A DNA stretch of 64,000 nt from Lacinutrix sp. Bg11-31 (GCF_002831665.1 NZ_CP025118.1:558001-622000); one strand, 5' to 3'; shown: positions 1-10,105, counted from the first letter of the stretch. The notes: generated from the sequence alone by a model not told the origin. A program made the numbers and translations.

Positions 1-1
1 T

Positions 2-1012
2 TATCAAATGCAACCAGTTTGGAGAGCAGATAGACCACAGAAAGGACGTTTTAGAGAGTTTTATCAATGCGATGCAGATGTTGTTGGTAGTGATTCACTT
101 TGGCAAGAAGTAGAGTTTATACAGTTGTACGATAACGTATTTACAGCTTTAGGTTTAAAAGGCACAATTATAAAAATTAACAACCGAAAAATATTATCTG
201 GTATTGCGGAAGTAATTGGAGCAAGCGATAAGCTTATCGATTTTACTGTTGCTTTAGATAAGTTAGATAAAATAGGAGAGGAGAAGGTAAAAGAAGAGAT
301 GTTAGGTAAAGGAATTCCGCAAAGTGGGATTGATAAATTGCAACCATTATTTTCTTTATCTGGTGATTTTGAAGCTCAAATAGAAATTTTAAAAGGTATT
401 CTTAGTACTTCCGAAGAAGGAAAAAAAGGTATTGAAGAGTTAGATTTTATAAACGAAGCTATTTCTAGTTTAGGTTTACAATCTGCAAAGCTACAACTTG
501 ATGTTACTTTAGCACGTGGTCTTAACTATTACACAGGTGCTATTTTTGAAGTTTCTGCACCAGAAGGTGTAAAAATGGGCTCTATTGGAGGAGGTGGAAG
601 ATATGCTGATTTAACAGGCGTCTTTGGATTAAAGAATGTAAGTGGTGTTGGTATTAGTTTTGGTTTAGATCGCATATACTTAGTACTTGAAGAATTAGGA
701 TTGTTTCCAGAAACTATAGCAAAAAGTACAGAGGTTATGTTTATTAATTTTGGTGATAAAGAAGCGTTGTTTTGTTTAAAAGCAGTTAAATCTTTGAGAG
801 AAGCTGGTGTAAATGCAGAATTGTACCCAGATAAAATTACCAACGGTAAGCACATGAAAAAACAAATGAATTACGCTAACAAGCGAGAGATTCCATTTGT
901 GGTGTTAGTAGGCGAGGAGGAGATGAATACTTCGGTTTATACTTTAAAAAATATGATAACAGGAGATCAGACCAAAGTGTCTTTAGAAGCTCTTATTACT
1001 GCGGTTAAGTAA
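2..1012 (+). CDS. hisS: Histidyl-tRNA synthetase, 3' part (5' end outside window)
   Basis: HisRS charges tRNA-His with histidine in the cytoplasm. The frame is open from the first bases of the window, so the N-terminal ~110 residues and the true start lie upstream; the first ATG in the window is internal. Visible landmarks, in order: class II motif 2 (RADRPQKGRFREF, followed by YQCDADVVG), the histidine-specific loop LARGLNYYTG, motif 3 (GGGGRYADL and VGISFGLDR), and a C-terminal anticodon-binding domain ending at the TAA at 1010-1012. The family is normally about 450 residues, so roughly three quarters is present. A strong hairpin follows 20 bp downstream. The identification is secure. Confidence 0.97.
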   Translation, partial: YQMQPVWRADRPQKGRFREFYQCDADVVGSDSLWQEVEFIQLYDNVFTALGLKGTIIKINNRKILSGIAEVIGASDKLIDFTVALDKLDKIGEEKVKEEMLGKGIPQSGIDKLQPLFSLSGDFEAQIEILKGILSTSEEGKKGIEELDFINEAISSLGLQSAKLQLDVTLARGLNYYTGAIFEVSAPEGVKMGSIGGGGRYADLTGVFGLKNVSGVGISFGLDRIYLVLEELGLFPETIAKSTEVMFINFGDKEALFCLKAVKSLREAGVNAELYPDKITNGKHMKKQMNYANKREIPFVVLVGEEEMNTSVYTLKNMITGDQTKVSLEALITAVK

Positions 1013-1031
1013 AACTAAAAATATTAAATAG

Positions 1032-1062
1032 AAAAAGCCTGAAATTTAATTTCAGGCTTTTT
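1032..1062. terminator. Bidirectional intrinsic terminator between hisS and the 113-residue secreted protein
   Basis: The inverted repeat AAAAAGCCTGAAA / TTTCAGGCTTTTT has A and T runs on both sides, so it can end hisS on the plus strand and the convergent gene ending at 1067 on the minus strand. Confidence 0.85.
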
Positions 1063-1066
1063 GCAT

Positions 1067-1408
1067 TTATTTTGTGCTAACAGCAGCTGTACTTATGTCC
1101 AATCCTAAAGCTAGAATAGAATATTCATTAATTATATCTATACCTTGAATTAAAAACAGTCTATCGCTAATTGTCCAGTACATATTGTATGGATGGTTTT
1201 CAAAACTATTAGCATTATAGCAAAAACCTATTCCTGATGTTGCATTAGTATCTGCTGTTACTAAAAGTTGTCTGTGAATATTTTTTACAGAGGTAAATCC
1301 TAAACGTATTTTCATTTTGTCGTCTCCATTAGATTGGGCGAATATATTAGTAAAAAAAGCAATAAATAGAAATGAAAGTAAAACGAATTTTAGCGAAAGT
1401 TTAGTCAT
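1067..1408 (-). CDS. Short secreted protein homologous to one domain of the neighbouring surface protein
   Basis: The 113-residue protein has a Sec signal peptide (about residues 1-24, cut after IFAQ). After it, the sequence DDKMKIRLGF, RQLLVTAD, MYWTISDRLFLIQG and SILALGLDIS closely follows residues about 1414-1495 of the 1642-residue protein encoded just upstream (DDRLKIRLGF, RQLLVTRD, MYWIVDTKKFTIQG, STILPLGIKTS). It lacks the type IX sorting domain that follows this region in the large protein. It therefore looks like a duplicated and truncated C-terminal piece that acquired or kept a signal peptide. It ends a few bases from a shared terminator. Function is unknown; it may be a decaying remnant or a small secreted partner. 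Confidence 0.6.
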   Translation of the reverse strand: MTKLSLKFVLLSFLFIAFFTNIFAQSNGDDKMKIRLGFTSVKNIHRQLLVTADTNATSGIGFCYNANSFENHPYNMYWTISDRLFLIQGIDIINEYSILALGLDISTAAVSTK

Positions 1409-1564
1409 TAAATAGCTTATTAGGAATTGAGGTGTTTTAACACTTCTAAATTTATGAATTAAAGTAAGCTAGCTAAAAAAAGAGCTCGAATTAACCTGTA
1501 AAAACGATATATGTAAGGGTTACTTCTACAAGTTTTTAATTATTAAATACAGTATTTAATAATT

Positions 1565-1596
1565 AAAAAGCCCTAAAGTTTCCTTTAGAGCTTTTT
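1565..1596 (-). terminator. Intrinsic terminator of the 1642-residue surface protein gene
   Basis: The stem AAAAAGCcCTAAAG / CTTTAGaGCTTTTT has a four-base loop and lies 46 bp after the stop codon at 1642 on the minus strand. A runs on the plus strand give the T tract. Confidence 0.75.
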
Positions 1597-1641
1597 AAAA
1601 TTGTGGTTTCAACTTAAAATATATAAGAAGTTAAATGTTTA

Positions 1642-4600
1642 CTATTCGATCAATACTTTTTTAGATAGCTTACCTTCATCGGTTTTTATTTCTAAAATAT
1701 AACTTCCAACACTTATATTGTTTGTACTAAGTTTTATATAGTCTTGATTTTCAAAATCATTATACATAATTATAGATTGCCCTAACATGTTAAACATTTC
1801 AACTTTAGTAATGTTTTTAAGCATAGGGTTGTTTATTACAATGGATTCATTATTGTTTGCAAAATAGAATTGAATACCTGTTTCTATTGTTTCGAAATCT
1901 TCTGTATTTAAAGTTTCAGTATTACTAAAGCGTAGTTCGAACCTATCTAAGTACTCTCCTGCTGGTAAGTCTATTGTGAAATCTGGATTATTTCTAATAT
2001 CGTGACTTGTATTTGTAGCAGCATCATAGATATAGATTTCTAAATCGGTAGGCACATTTTCTAGTGCATCAATTTTAAAGGTGTTTATACCGCTTTCGCT
2101 AGTTTTAATTCCTAGTGGAAGAATAGTCGAGGCCTCTATTTCATTAGTACCTTGAATTGTAAATTTCTTAGTATCAACAATCCAATACATATCTGTACTA
2201 AGGTCGTCTATGTTTTCTGCATCAAATCCAAAATCTATTAAATTTGTAGCATGATAATCTCTAGTGACTAATAATTGTCTATTAAATGAATCTGAAGTCC
2301 TAAAGCCTAACCTAATTTTTAATCTATCGTCTACTTGTTGATTTTGATAATTAGTAGATTGATTATTATTGGTTTTTACAAATACAGAGGTTGTATTTTC
2401 TTTTTGAAAAACACGTTGATCATTATTAAAATTAATAGTGCTACCATCTGCAGTTCCAGTTACAAAGAAACCTTGAGCAACAGGAATAAATCGTCCAGGT
2501 GTTTTAGTTCCATTACCACCAGTTGGGTCTGGAGCACTAACAGAGTAATCGTATTTTATAGCAGGAACTCCACCAGATAGGTTGTAAATAGCATAACCAC
2601 CTTGGTATCCATAAGTGTTATGTGTGCCACCACCAAAATGTTCCCAGTAATAAATTGCTCCTGTAGTGTCAGTATTGTCTAAAATAAACTTATCGGCATC
2701 AATTGCAGAGGCATAAGGATTACCAACTAAGTAGTCGCTTTCGTTATCTATATTAAGAGTAATTGCTCCGTTGTTAGGTTTTCCTTCTAAAGTGTAATTT
2801 TGTTCTAAAGAGACGTTGTTGCTTGTGTCTGTAACACCTTTCATAGTAAAACCTTCTCCTGTAAGCATAGAGCCTGTGCTTCTAACATGTTGCCAGTTGT
2901 AATAATTTGTTGATAGGTTTGCGTATTTCCAAATCCAAAAATCTGCAATTCCAATTGGTGTTCCTAGAGAAGATGGTGTACCATTATAACTATTGGTTAT
3001 GAAATTTATGTTTAAAGGTGCATTTGGGTCTGAGCCATCATTATATATTTGAGGCAAAGTATAACTATTGTTGTTTGATGTACTATTAGTAGCTCCAACA
3101 GGAGAAGACCAATAATTATAGGTGTAAAAATCTAGAGTACCTTGTTGGTCACGTTCTAAGGTTCCAGAACTTGTAGCATCTAAATCAGAGTTTAGTGTTT
3201 GTATTAACTGCGACTCTCCATTTAAATCAATTTTTCCATCTAATTTTAAGTAATGAGACACTGTTAATCCATTTCCTAAGTTTGTGCTAGTATCTCCAGT
3301 TACAATTAATTTATTGGCAATAACATTTAAAGATAATACAGCTCTATTATTGTTTTTTGCCGCAGGTAATGTACCGTTATCTAAAGTAATATTATGGCTG
3401 GTTTCAACAATATTCCAATCTACTGTAACAGTATTGTCTACTATAGAAACAGCTCCAGGAATTGTTTGTACATTTCCATTGGTCCAAGTTGAATTTAAAT
3501 TCCAATCTGTTCCAACAGCACTAGTATAAGGTAATGGAGCAGTTTGAAAATCTACAGTATTTAAGTTCCTTAATGCACCTTGGTTATTATTCCCAGATTC
3601 ATCATTTGTATTTGTATATGTGTAAATTGACATTGGGTAATAGCCTGCTAAATCTGACCAAGATATTGATGATATGTCATTTTTGGTTATTGTGTTTGGC
3701 ACTGCTTTTCCGTTTACGAATGATGCGTTATCAAGAATTTCTTGATTCATTACATATCTTAATTGGTTTTCTGTTAATGCTGTATCCCAAACTCTTACTT
3801 CGTCTATATTTCCTTTAAAATGAGCAGTAACTGTATTTTTTCCTGCTGCAGCAATATGGAAAAATTGGTCTGTATTTACGGGAGCGGTTAGTGTTTCGGT
3901 AGTGTCTAAAACACCATCAATATATAAATTAGCTTGAGCTCCATCGTAAATAATAGAAATTTGATGCCATTCATTTTGAGGTATAGGAATACTTGAAGAG
4001 ATTGATTGTGTACCTGAAATTCCCCAAGACATTTCGGCTCTACCTAAAGCGTTAATTTTTAAATCGTAACCTTCAGTATAGATAGCATCTCTTTTAGATA
4101 GAATTGAAGAGTTGTTAGAACTCCCGTCTGTTTTAATCCATGCAGACACCGTAAAGCCAGAAGTATTTAAATTTAAAGTGTCTTCCATATCTATATAATC
4201 AGCTGCGCCATCAAAATAAACAGAGCGTTCTACTATTATTTGTGGAGCATAACCAAAAGTGATGTATTTAGTGCCATTAAAATTATATGATGTTTCTAAG
4301 TTTGCACCATTTGAATTCATTAGCCTATAGTCTGCTGTTGGATCGAATATTGGTGTATCTGAGATAAACATATAATAGCTTCCAGGAGGACTTATATTTC
4401 TAATTGCATTTTGAGGTATTGATACTTTAACGCTGCCTATATCACTACCATTTTCAACAACTTTCCAAATACGCTGCATTCCTAAGAAGCTTACAGGAGT
4501 AGATAAACCAGTAATACCAGTGCTCAAGTCTACAGCAATAGTAGTTGGAGCTGCATCTAAACTAGCATTATTGTTTCCCCAAACTAAAAAGTCTTTATCA

Positions 4601-6570
4601 TTTAAAGTGTTAGCGTTAGTGCTTTTATTAAGATTGTTAGTATCGTATATGTTTGTTAATCCTATAGTTAGGATGCCTTCAATAGGACCAAGAACATCTG
4701 TAGCATTATTTACACTATTAGATTGTTTTTGGTTTAAGTTAGAATTATCATCACGACCAATACCTGCTATGTCATAATTATAACCAGCATTTGCAGATTG
4801 ATCCCAAATAACACTTCCATTACTATCTACATAATCCTGAGAAGTACCATTTATACCCAAAGTAATACCATATTTAATTGCTAAGTATGATTGTACTCTA
4901 TTGCGCTCATCTGTTAAATTTGTATCACTTAATCTAGATGAAAATGTTATTACTTCTGCAACTCTAGCGTTTAAACTAGCTTCCCATCCTTCACTTCTTC
5001 CTAACCAAAAACGAGAGTCATTTACATTTGTAAATTCTGCGATATCGTTTTGTGTAGTTTCTATGTCGTTAGCGTTGTAATATAATTCTTGTTGTGTAGT
5101 AGCAGTATTATTTCTAGTGTTAATAATTCCAACATTAGAATAACTGGCAGTAGTTCCATCATGAACAGCATACCCATCTCCTGGATCTGTATTATCATAA
5201 CTATCTAAAGCGAAAGAAATGCTTTCTCCAGTTATTCTACCTGTATAATCTCCAAATCCAATTCCTGTTGCATCAGGAGCATTTGAAGAAAGATCTATGT
5301 CGCCACAGAAAACATCCATAAACCCGAAAGAGTTGTTAATTATTGTTTCATCAGGAATAATAACAATAAACATGTCTTGAGTATAAAAACCAGAAGATCC
5401 TTCTAAAAATTGTGTTGATGTATCATCGAATGAGTAATCACCATCTAATACGAAAGTTGAAAAACTATTATCGAACTCTACTACAGGATTAAAATTAATG
5501 TTGTCTGTTACATTATCTTTATAAGTTGGTTCTTGTCCAGCAGTATTAACTGTTGCATCAGATCCATTGCCTTGGTCTGCCCAAGTGCTAACGCTTTGAC
5601 CATTTGTATAACTTAAGCCTTCTGTGCTTTTTAGCCATAGCTCAAGATCTACAGTAATGCCTCCAGGACCATTAGCTATAACGCTTACGCCATTTCCTAG
5701 AATATTAAAATTATATGGATTTTCATTACTATCATTATTTACTATAGAAATATTTGCATTTCTTAAACCTATTGCAATTGGTGTAAAAGTGACACTAAAT
5801 GTTGTGCTAGAACTAGGAGTTACTATTAGAGCAGGAGGCGAGGTTACTACAAAATCTAATGCATTTGTACCACCTATAGTTATTGAGCCAATGTTTAAAT
5901 TTGATGTGCCATTGTTATTTATAGTATAGGTTCTAACAATTGGAGAACCAATTAATGAAGTTCCAAAATCTGTATGATCAGCAATTGATGGAGATATATT
6001 ACCATCTATAATACTTATTGAGTTACCAGTAATATCTATTTCTGGACTAGCTGACGCAATTATGTTTACTGTGTAATCTTCAACTTCGCCATAACCAAAG
6101 GATTCGCAAGACGTTGCAATACCATTATATTTCATTGATACACGCATTCTTTTTGTCCCTGCAGCTACTCCGCTTGGAACAACAAATGGAGCAGTAATTA
6201 GAGCAACATTAGTAGGTATTTGCGTAAAAACTTGTTCTCCAGGGTCTGTAAAGTCATTATTGTTATTATAATCAATCCAAATGCTATAGCCTTCATCATA
6301 TGCAGTAGAAAGAAATGTAGGCGTAATGTATAGTGTGTAAGATAAACCTGCTGTTAAATTTGTGGATAAAGCAGTGTAATTGGAATAACCTGTACCTGTT
6401 ATTCCAACTCCAGAACTATTATCAATAGTGTTTAATTGGATACGACCAATATATTCAGCAGAATCATCATTTCCGTTTGAAGAACATTGGGCGGTTAGTG
6501 TCTGACTATTTAAAAAGCCAAAAAAAGTTAAAATGACGAATAGTTTTGTTTTGAATGTAAAATTTTTCAT
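1642..6570 (-). CDS. Large multidomain surface protein with GEVED, choice-of-anchor and LamG-like domains, type IX secreted
   Basis: The 1642-residue protein starts with a signal peptide (residues 1-27, cut before CSSNG). The order seen is: a GEVED domain (about 30-170, with SIWIDYNNNNDFTDPGEQVF and GYGEVEDYTVNI); a choice-of-anchor/HYDIN-like beta domain (about 173-295, SNLNIGSITIGG); a long region with LWLKSTEGLSY and YLAIKYGITLG as in flavobacterial surface proteins; a LamG/concanavalin-like domain (about 785-945, VYFDGAADYIDM, FTVSAWIKTDG); a C-terminal region shared with the 113-residue neighbour (about 1414-1495); and a type A Por sorting domain (about 1565-1642, VEMFNMLGQSI to KKVLIE). 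By family knowledge such proteins are exported by the type IX system to the cell surface as adhesins or matrix components; the ligand is unknown. ATG 6570 is supported by the signal peptide. Confidence 0.85.
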   Translation of the reverse strand: MKNFTFKTKLFVILTFFGFLNSQTLTAQCSSNGNDDSAEYIGRIQLNTIDNSSGVGITGTGYSNYTALSTNLTAGLSYTLYITPTFLSTAYDEGYSIWIDYNNNNDFTDPGEQVFTQIPTNVALITAPFVVPSGVAAGTKRMRVSMKYNGIATSCESFGYGEVEDYTVNIIASASPEIDITGNSISIIDGNISPSIADHTDFGTSLIGSPIVRTYTINNNGTSNLNIGSITIGGTNALDFVVTSPPALIVTPSSSTTFSVTFTPIAIGLRNANISIVNNDSNENPYNFNILGNGVSVIANGPGGITVDLELWLKSTEGLSYTNGQSVSTWADQGNGSDATVNTAGQEPTYKDNVTDNINFNPVVEFDNSFSTFVLDGDYSFDDTSTQFLEGSSGFYTQDMFIVIIPDETIINNSFGFMDVFCGDIDLSSNAPDATGIGFGDYTGRITGESISFALDSYDNTDPGDGYAVHDGTTASYSNVGIINTRNNTATTQQELYYNANDIETTQNDIAEFTNVNDSRFWLGRSEGWEASLNARVAEVITFSSRLSDTNLTDERNRVQSYLAIKYGITLGINGTSQDYVDSNGSVIWDQSANAGYNYDIAGIGRDDNSNLNQKQSNSVNNATDVLGPIEGILTIGLTNIYDTNNLNKSTNANTLNDKDFLVWGNNNASLDAAPTTIAVDLSTGITGLSTPVSFLGMQRIWKVVENGSDIGSVKVSIPQNAIRNISPPGSYYMFISDTPIFDPTADYRLMNSNGANLETSYNFNGTKYITFGYAPQIIVERSVYFDGAADYIDMEDTLNLNTSGFTVSAWIKTDGSSNNSSILSKRDAIYTEGYDLKINALGRAEMSWGISGTQSISSSIPIPQNEWHQISIIYDGAQANLYIDGVLDTTETLTAPVNTDQFFHIAAAGKNTVTAHFKGNIDEVRVWDTALTENQLRYVMNQEILDNASFVNGKAVPNTITKNDISSISWSDLAGYYPMSIYTYTNTNDESGNNNQGALRNLNTVDFQTAPLPYTSAVGTDWNLNSTWTNGNVQTIPGAVSIVDNTVTVDWNIVETSHNITLDNGTLPAAKNNNRAVLSLNVIANKLIVTGDTSTNLGNGLTVSHYLKLDGKIDLNGESQLIQTLNSDLDATSSGTLERDQQGTLDFYTYNYWSSPVGATNSTSNNNSYTLPQIYNDGSDPNAPLNINFITNSYNGTPSSLGTPIGIADFWIWKYANLSTNYYNWQHVRSTGSMLTGEGFTMKGVTDTSNNVSLEQNYTLEGKPNNGAITLNIDNESDYLVGNPYASAIDADKFILDNTDTTGAIYYWEHFGGGTHNTYGYQGGYAIYNLSGGVPAIKYDYSVSAPDPTGGNGTKTPGRFIPVAQGFFVTGTADGSTINFNNDQRVFQKENTTSVFVKTNNNQSTNYQNQQVDDRLKIRLGFRTSDSFNRQLLVTRDYHATNLIDFGFDAENIDDLSTDMYWIVDTKKFTIQGTNEIEASTILPLGIKTSESGINTFKIDALENVPTDLEIYIYDAATNTSHDIRNNPDFTIDLPAGEYLDRFELRFSNTETLNTEDFETIETGIQFYFANNNESIVINNPMLKNITKVEMFNMLGQSIIMYNDFENQDYIKLSTNNISVGSYILEIKTDEGKLSKKVLIE

Positions 6571-6751
6571 AAGCGATAAGGTTGAGGCTACCTAGTTTTT
6601 ATTATGGTGTAAAAACACATAGCACATCTGTGAAATGCAATAATAATAGATTAATGGTTATTTTGTTTTATTTAATCATTTGAATTACAGTTAATTAAAC
6701 AAAAACGAAACAGATGTGTTTTATCTTTTTTATATGTATTTCGTCAATTGT

Positions 6752-9214
6752 TTATTTTAAAACCTTCTTAATTATGGATTTATTTGAATCTAAATCGGTT
6801 AATTTTAATAGGTATGTGCCGTTTGAAAGTTTATCTAAATTTGAAATGCTAAGAATTGTATTACTATTGTTATTCTTTTTTTCTGAATAAACAATTCTAC
6901 CGCTTAAATCAAAAATTTGAATGTTAATATTCTGAAAAGCAATAGGGAATTTTATACTTAAGGTGTTATTAAATGGATTTGGGTAAACACTTACTTGTTC
7001 TAAAGTGTTTTCTTTAACATCTAAAGTTCCAATAAGAATATTAACAGTGTAATCTTCAACTTCACCATAGCTAAGTGTACCACAAGACGATGGTTGAGCA
7101 TTATAAAGCATAGAAACACGCATACGTGTAGGTCCAGAAGTTGTTCCATTTGGAACTGTGAAGCTGCCTGAAACAGATGTTGCTGTTGTAGCGCTTTGGG
7201 TAAACACTTGTTCTCCAGTATCTGTAAAATCGCCATTTCTATTATAATCTATCCAAACCGAGTACCCTTCAGCATAGGGTGTTGGAGTCCATGTTGGAGT
7301 AACCGTAATTGTATAATTTGTATCTACTGTTAAATCTGTACTTATACTTGTGTAGTCTCCATAGCCACCTGCACTAACTCCAGTACTATTATTTATAGTA
7401 TTTAATTCTACTTTACTAATATGCTCATCACCAGTATTATTTCCATTAGAAGCGCAATAACTAGCTTGCGTAGTAAATGTTTTTGAAGCAGAATAGTTTG
7501 AAGTGTTAGAATTGGCACAAATAGATCTTACTTTAACTTCGTACTCTTGACCAACAGATAATCCTGTAATTTCATAAGTATTAGTGGTTAAATTATTAAT
7601 AGTCGTCCAAGTAGAAGTTCCAATAGCTCTGTATGTAAGTATAAATGTGTTATTTGGTATTTCGTACCAATCTATAGTAGCTGTTGTGCTACCAACTGTA
7701 GGTGTTTTAATAGTAGGTATTGCTGCTCCAGAATTTAATACAATGGTTCCAAGGTCTATTGTTTGTTTATTTGTAATTGTTTGGTTTTGTAATACAACAT
7801 TTTCATAACAATCTACATCTGCTTGTATAATTATATCGTAAGTACCAGCTTTTATAGGTCTATAAAAATCTCCTTTTGTATCTGTTGATGCCCAAGAACC
7901 TAACGCATCGTGATCTACTATTTTTACTGTAGCAGGAACTGGGTTTCCAGAAGCATCTTCAACGATACCTTTAAAACCATAAACTCCTTGGGCTAAGAAA
8001 TCTAAAAGGGCTTCTCTATTATAATTCCAAAAATTTACTAATTGATTTGCAGCTGGTTTTTTTGTGTTAGAAAGTTCTATTGTTACTTCTTTTGTATTAT
8101 GATCGTGATTCATATAATCTTGACGACCTCCATATACTAAATACCAATCTGCACCATGCGTAATACCATTGTTTTCGTCATCCATGTATCCAGAAGAACC
8201 ATCGTTTTGGGCATTATCTCTGTATTCTCCACAAACCTCAATAAACCAGGCATCGTCTGGATGTCTATCATAAGTATTATCCCAAGGATAATTTACTAAT
8301 TCAATACCACCATGAAAATTTGCAGCAATAACAAATTTGTTATTTTGTGCCATATTCATAAAAGCTAAAGTTTCTGTTTGGTATGCTTCGCCATCAGAAT
8401 GTGCTCCACCAATATTATCTGGGTAGTTTCTGTTTAAATCTATATTATTTCCATTTCCTCTTCTAGCATTAGCTACAGATGTATTAGAAGAATTATTATG
8501 GTATGTTCCATCAGGATTAGCACTAGGATTAATCCATATTTCGGCATTTTCAACTAAGTCTTTAATTCTAAGATGATCTACATGCGAGTTATTTCCATAA
8601 GCTTCTAAAATGTAGTCAATTAAGTTTAACATCATTGGATATCCAGCAATTTCATCTCCATGCATAGATGAGGTTAGCATTAATCTTGGTTCAGACTCAT
8701 CTGTTCCAATATTGTCCGAAATCTTAACAAATAATAACTCTTTATCTCCTTGTCCAGTAGAACCAATACTAAAGGTTTCTACCAAAGTAGGATTGTCATC
8801 TTCGAAATCCTGCATTTGCTGTGCGTAGTCAGCATATGTAGGATATGCTGTTAAAGGAAACGTAAGTGTATTTGTAAACCTGCCTAAACTATTATTTAAT
8901 TGATTAGTCATTAAACGAGGAGTTAAATCGTTTTGAGCATCATCAATAGTATAAGGTATGCCTTTTTCTAAAAATTGGGTAAACTGTTTAGTGTTAGCCC
9001 AAGCTGTAACAGTATTTGTAGATTCATCAAAATTAACAAAAGACATATTTTGAGTTTCACTTATTACATCTTTAGAACTATTAACTTTAAACGAAAAAGT
9101 AAGTTCTCCTTGAATATTTAATAATTGTTTAGCTCTTTCTTTAGTTTTGGTTTGAGCGTTAACTGAAATTAATGCACTGAAGCATATTAACATTAGTAGG
9201 GTAATTTTTTTCAT
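6752..9214 (-). CDS. Secreted M14 zinc carboxypeptidase with GEVED and type IX sorting domains
   Basis: I place the start at the ATG at 9214 (MKKITLLMLICF, signal peptide cut after VNAQ) rather than seven codons upstream, because the extra MLNLKKN would sit before a standard signal. Numbering from that start, the M14 fold has Zn ligands H185 and E188 (MHGDE), the NRN substrate motif (DLNRNYP), third ligand H301 (ANFHGG) and catalytic Glu380 (TIELS). Next come a carboxypeptidase-regulatory beta domain (GFKGIVEDASGNPVPATVKI), an FnIII domain, a GEVED domain close to that of the upstream surface protein (SVWIDYNRNGDF, SYGEVEDYTVNI), and a type A sorting domain (SVYPNPFNN). All catalytic residues are present, so it is probably an active extracellular peptidase. 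Confidence 0.9.
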   Translation of the reverse strand: MKKITLLMLICFSALISVNAQTKTKERAKQLLNIQGELTFSFKVNSSKDVISETQNMSFVNFDESTNTVTAWANTKQFTQFLEKGIPYTIDDAQNDLTPRLMTNQLNNSLGRFTNTLTFPLTAYPTYADYAQQMQDFEDDNPTLVETFSIGSTGQGDKELLFVKISDNIGTDESEPRLMLTSSMHGDEIAGYPMMLNLIDYILEAYGNNSHVDHLRIKDLVENAEIWINPSANPDGTYHNNSSNTSVANARRGNGNNIDLNRNYPDNIGGAHSDGEAYQTETLAFMNMAQNNKFVIAANFHGGIELVNYPWDNTYDRHPDDAWFIEVCGEYRDNAQNDGSSGYMDDENNGITHGADWYLVYGGRQDYMNHDHNTKEVTIELSNTKKPAANQLVNFWNYNREALLDFLAQGVYGFKGIVEDASGNPVPATVKIVDHDALGSWASTDTKGDFYRPIKAGTYDIIIQADVDCYENVVLQNQTITNKQTIDLGTIVLNSGAAIPTIKTPTVGSTTATIDWYEIPNNTFILTYRAIGTSTWTTINNLTTNTYEITGLSVGQEYEVKVRSICANSNTSNYSASKTFTTQASYCASNGNNTGDEHISKVELNTINNSTGVSAGGYGDYTSISTDLTVDTNYTITVTPTWTPTPYAEGYSVWIDYNRNGDFTDTGEQVFTQSATTATSVSGSFTVPNGTTSGPTRMRVSMLYNAQPSSCGTLSYGEVEDYTVNILIGTLDVKENTLEQVSVYPNPFNNTLSIKFPIAFQNINIQIFDLSGRIVYSEKKNNNSNTILSISNLDKLSNGTYLLKLTDLDSNKSIIKKVLK

Positions 9215-9235
9215 ATTTTTTTTTAGATTTAGCAA

Positions 9236-9644
9236 TCTATAAATTAATTTATTTTTTTTGCTAAATTAAAAAAAATATTTTAAAATTAACGTCAAAGCGC
9301 TAATAAACACGATTAAATGTGTTTAAATTTTATATATCACTGATTTAGTGTTGTTTATGAAATACGTGTTTTAGCGTTTAAACGTGATTTATACGATATT
9401 TAAGCAGAAAAACTCATAAATTTAACTTTTTATTATAGTGTTGGAGAGAATTGAATTAGTAATTTTTAACTTAAGCATTAAGAGTATGCTACATTAGAAT
9501 AACATAAATAAGTACTATTTTTAACTTGCTAATTGTGGTTTTAATCTTTATCCGCTTATTTTACTTAATTTGTTTTGTGAATAATAGCTTCAGAAACTAG
9601 TATGTAAGATTATTATGCGTCTACAGTTATTACAAGTAGAAATA
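9236..9644. other. AT-rich intergenic stretch
   Basis: About 400 bp between the M14 peptidase start and the integrase remnant. I see no ORF with coding character, no clear terminator and no repeat. It presumably holds the peptidase promoter, but no good TAnnTTTG element stands out. Confidence 0.5.
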
Positions 9645-9977
9645 TTAGACAAAATTATTAAACGCTTCAGTATTATCTTTAAAAGGAGAAAAGCTTTGAT
9701 TTAATAATTTAATAAGAGTTTTACGGTATTGTGTTAAAATTTGTAAACGATCTTCTTTGGTTTTATAAGAGTTAGCGTCACCATAGATTGGTGTCATTCT
9801 CTTAAGCTTTCCAGTTTCAGGATCTCTAAAGTAAAAATAAACATACCAACGCTTGGCTAAATCACCTTTCGCGTTATAGATTTTTGGTGTAGAAAAATTC
9901 TTTTTAATTTTCAAATCGTATGCTGTATCGTATTCATTATCGTATGCAAATGTAATAATCTTGTTAAAATTAAGCAT
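9645..9977 (-). pseudogene. Tyrosine recombinase (phage/ICE integrase) N-terminal remnant
   Basis: The 110-residue frame matches the N-terminal arm-binding region of Bacteroidetes tyrosine integrases: KKNFSTPKIY, RWYVYFYFRDPETGKLKR, GDANSYKTKEDRLQ and LLNQSFSPFKDN. These enzymes are usually about 400 residues; the core-binding domain and the catalytic R-H-R-Y part are absent, and the sequence after the stop at 9645 shows no continuing similarity in any frame. It begins inside the terminator of tRNA-Met, so it has no obvious promoter. It is best read as the scar of an element that once integrated at the 3' end of that tRNA. Family assignment is from remembered motifs. Confidence 0.7.
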
Positions 9978-9982
9978 AAAAA

Positions 9983-10009
9983 AAACGGTTTAGAAAGACT
10001 AAACCGTTT
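9983..10009 (-). terminator. Intrinsic terminator of tRNA-Met
   Basis: Perfect 11-bp inverted repeat AAACGGTTTAG / CTAAACCGTTT with a 5-base loop, followed on the minus strand by a T run. It lies 23 bp after the tRNA. Confidence 0.8.
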
Positions 10010-10031
10010 ATTTACAATGATTTCAATGTTG

Positions 10032-10105
10032 TAGCGAGAATGGGGCACGATCCCATGACCTCCGAGTTATGAATCCGACGCTCTAACCAGCTGAGCTACC
10101 TCGCC
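10032..10105 (-). tRNA. tRNA-Met (CAT anticodon)
   Basis: On the minus strand the gene reads acceptor GGCGAGG, D arm GCTC/GAGC, anticodon loop TTCATAA (CAT at 10069-10071), variable AGGTC, T arm ATGGG/CCCAT and acceptor TCTCGCT plus discriminator A, with no encoded CCA. G1-U72 and G7-U66 are wobble pairs and A31-C39 is a mismatch. It lacks the C1-A72 mismatch of initiator tRNA, so elongator Met is most likely; a lysidine-modified Ile tRNA cannot be excluded by eye. Confidence 0.9.
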
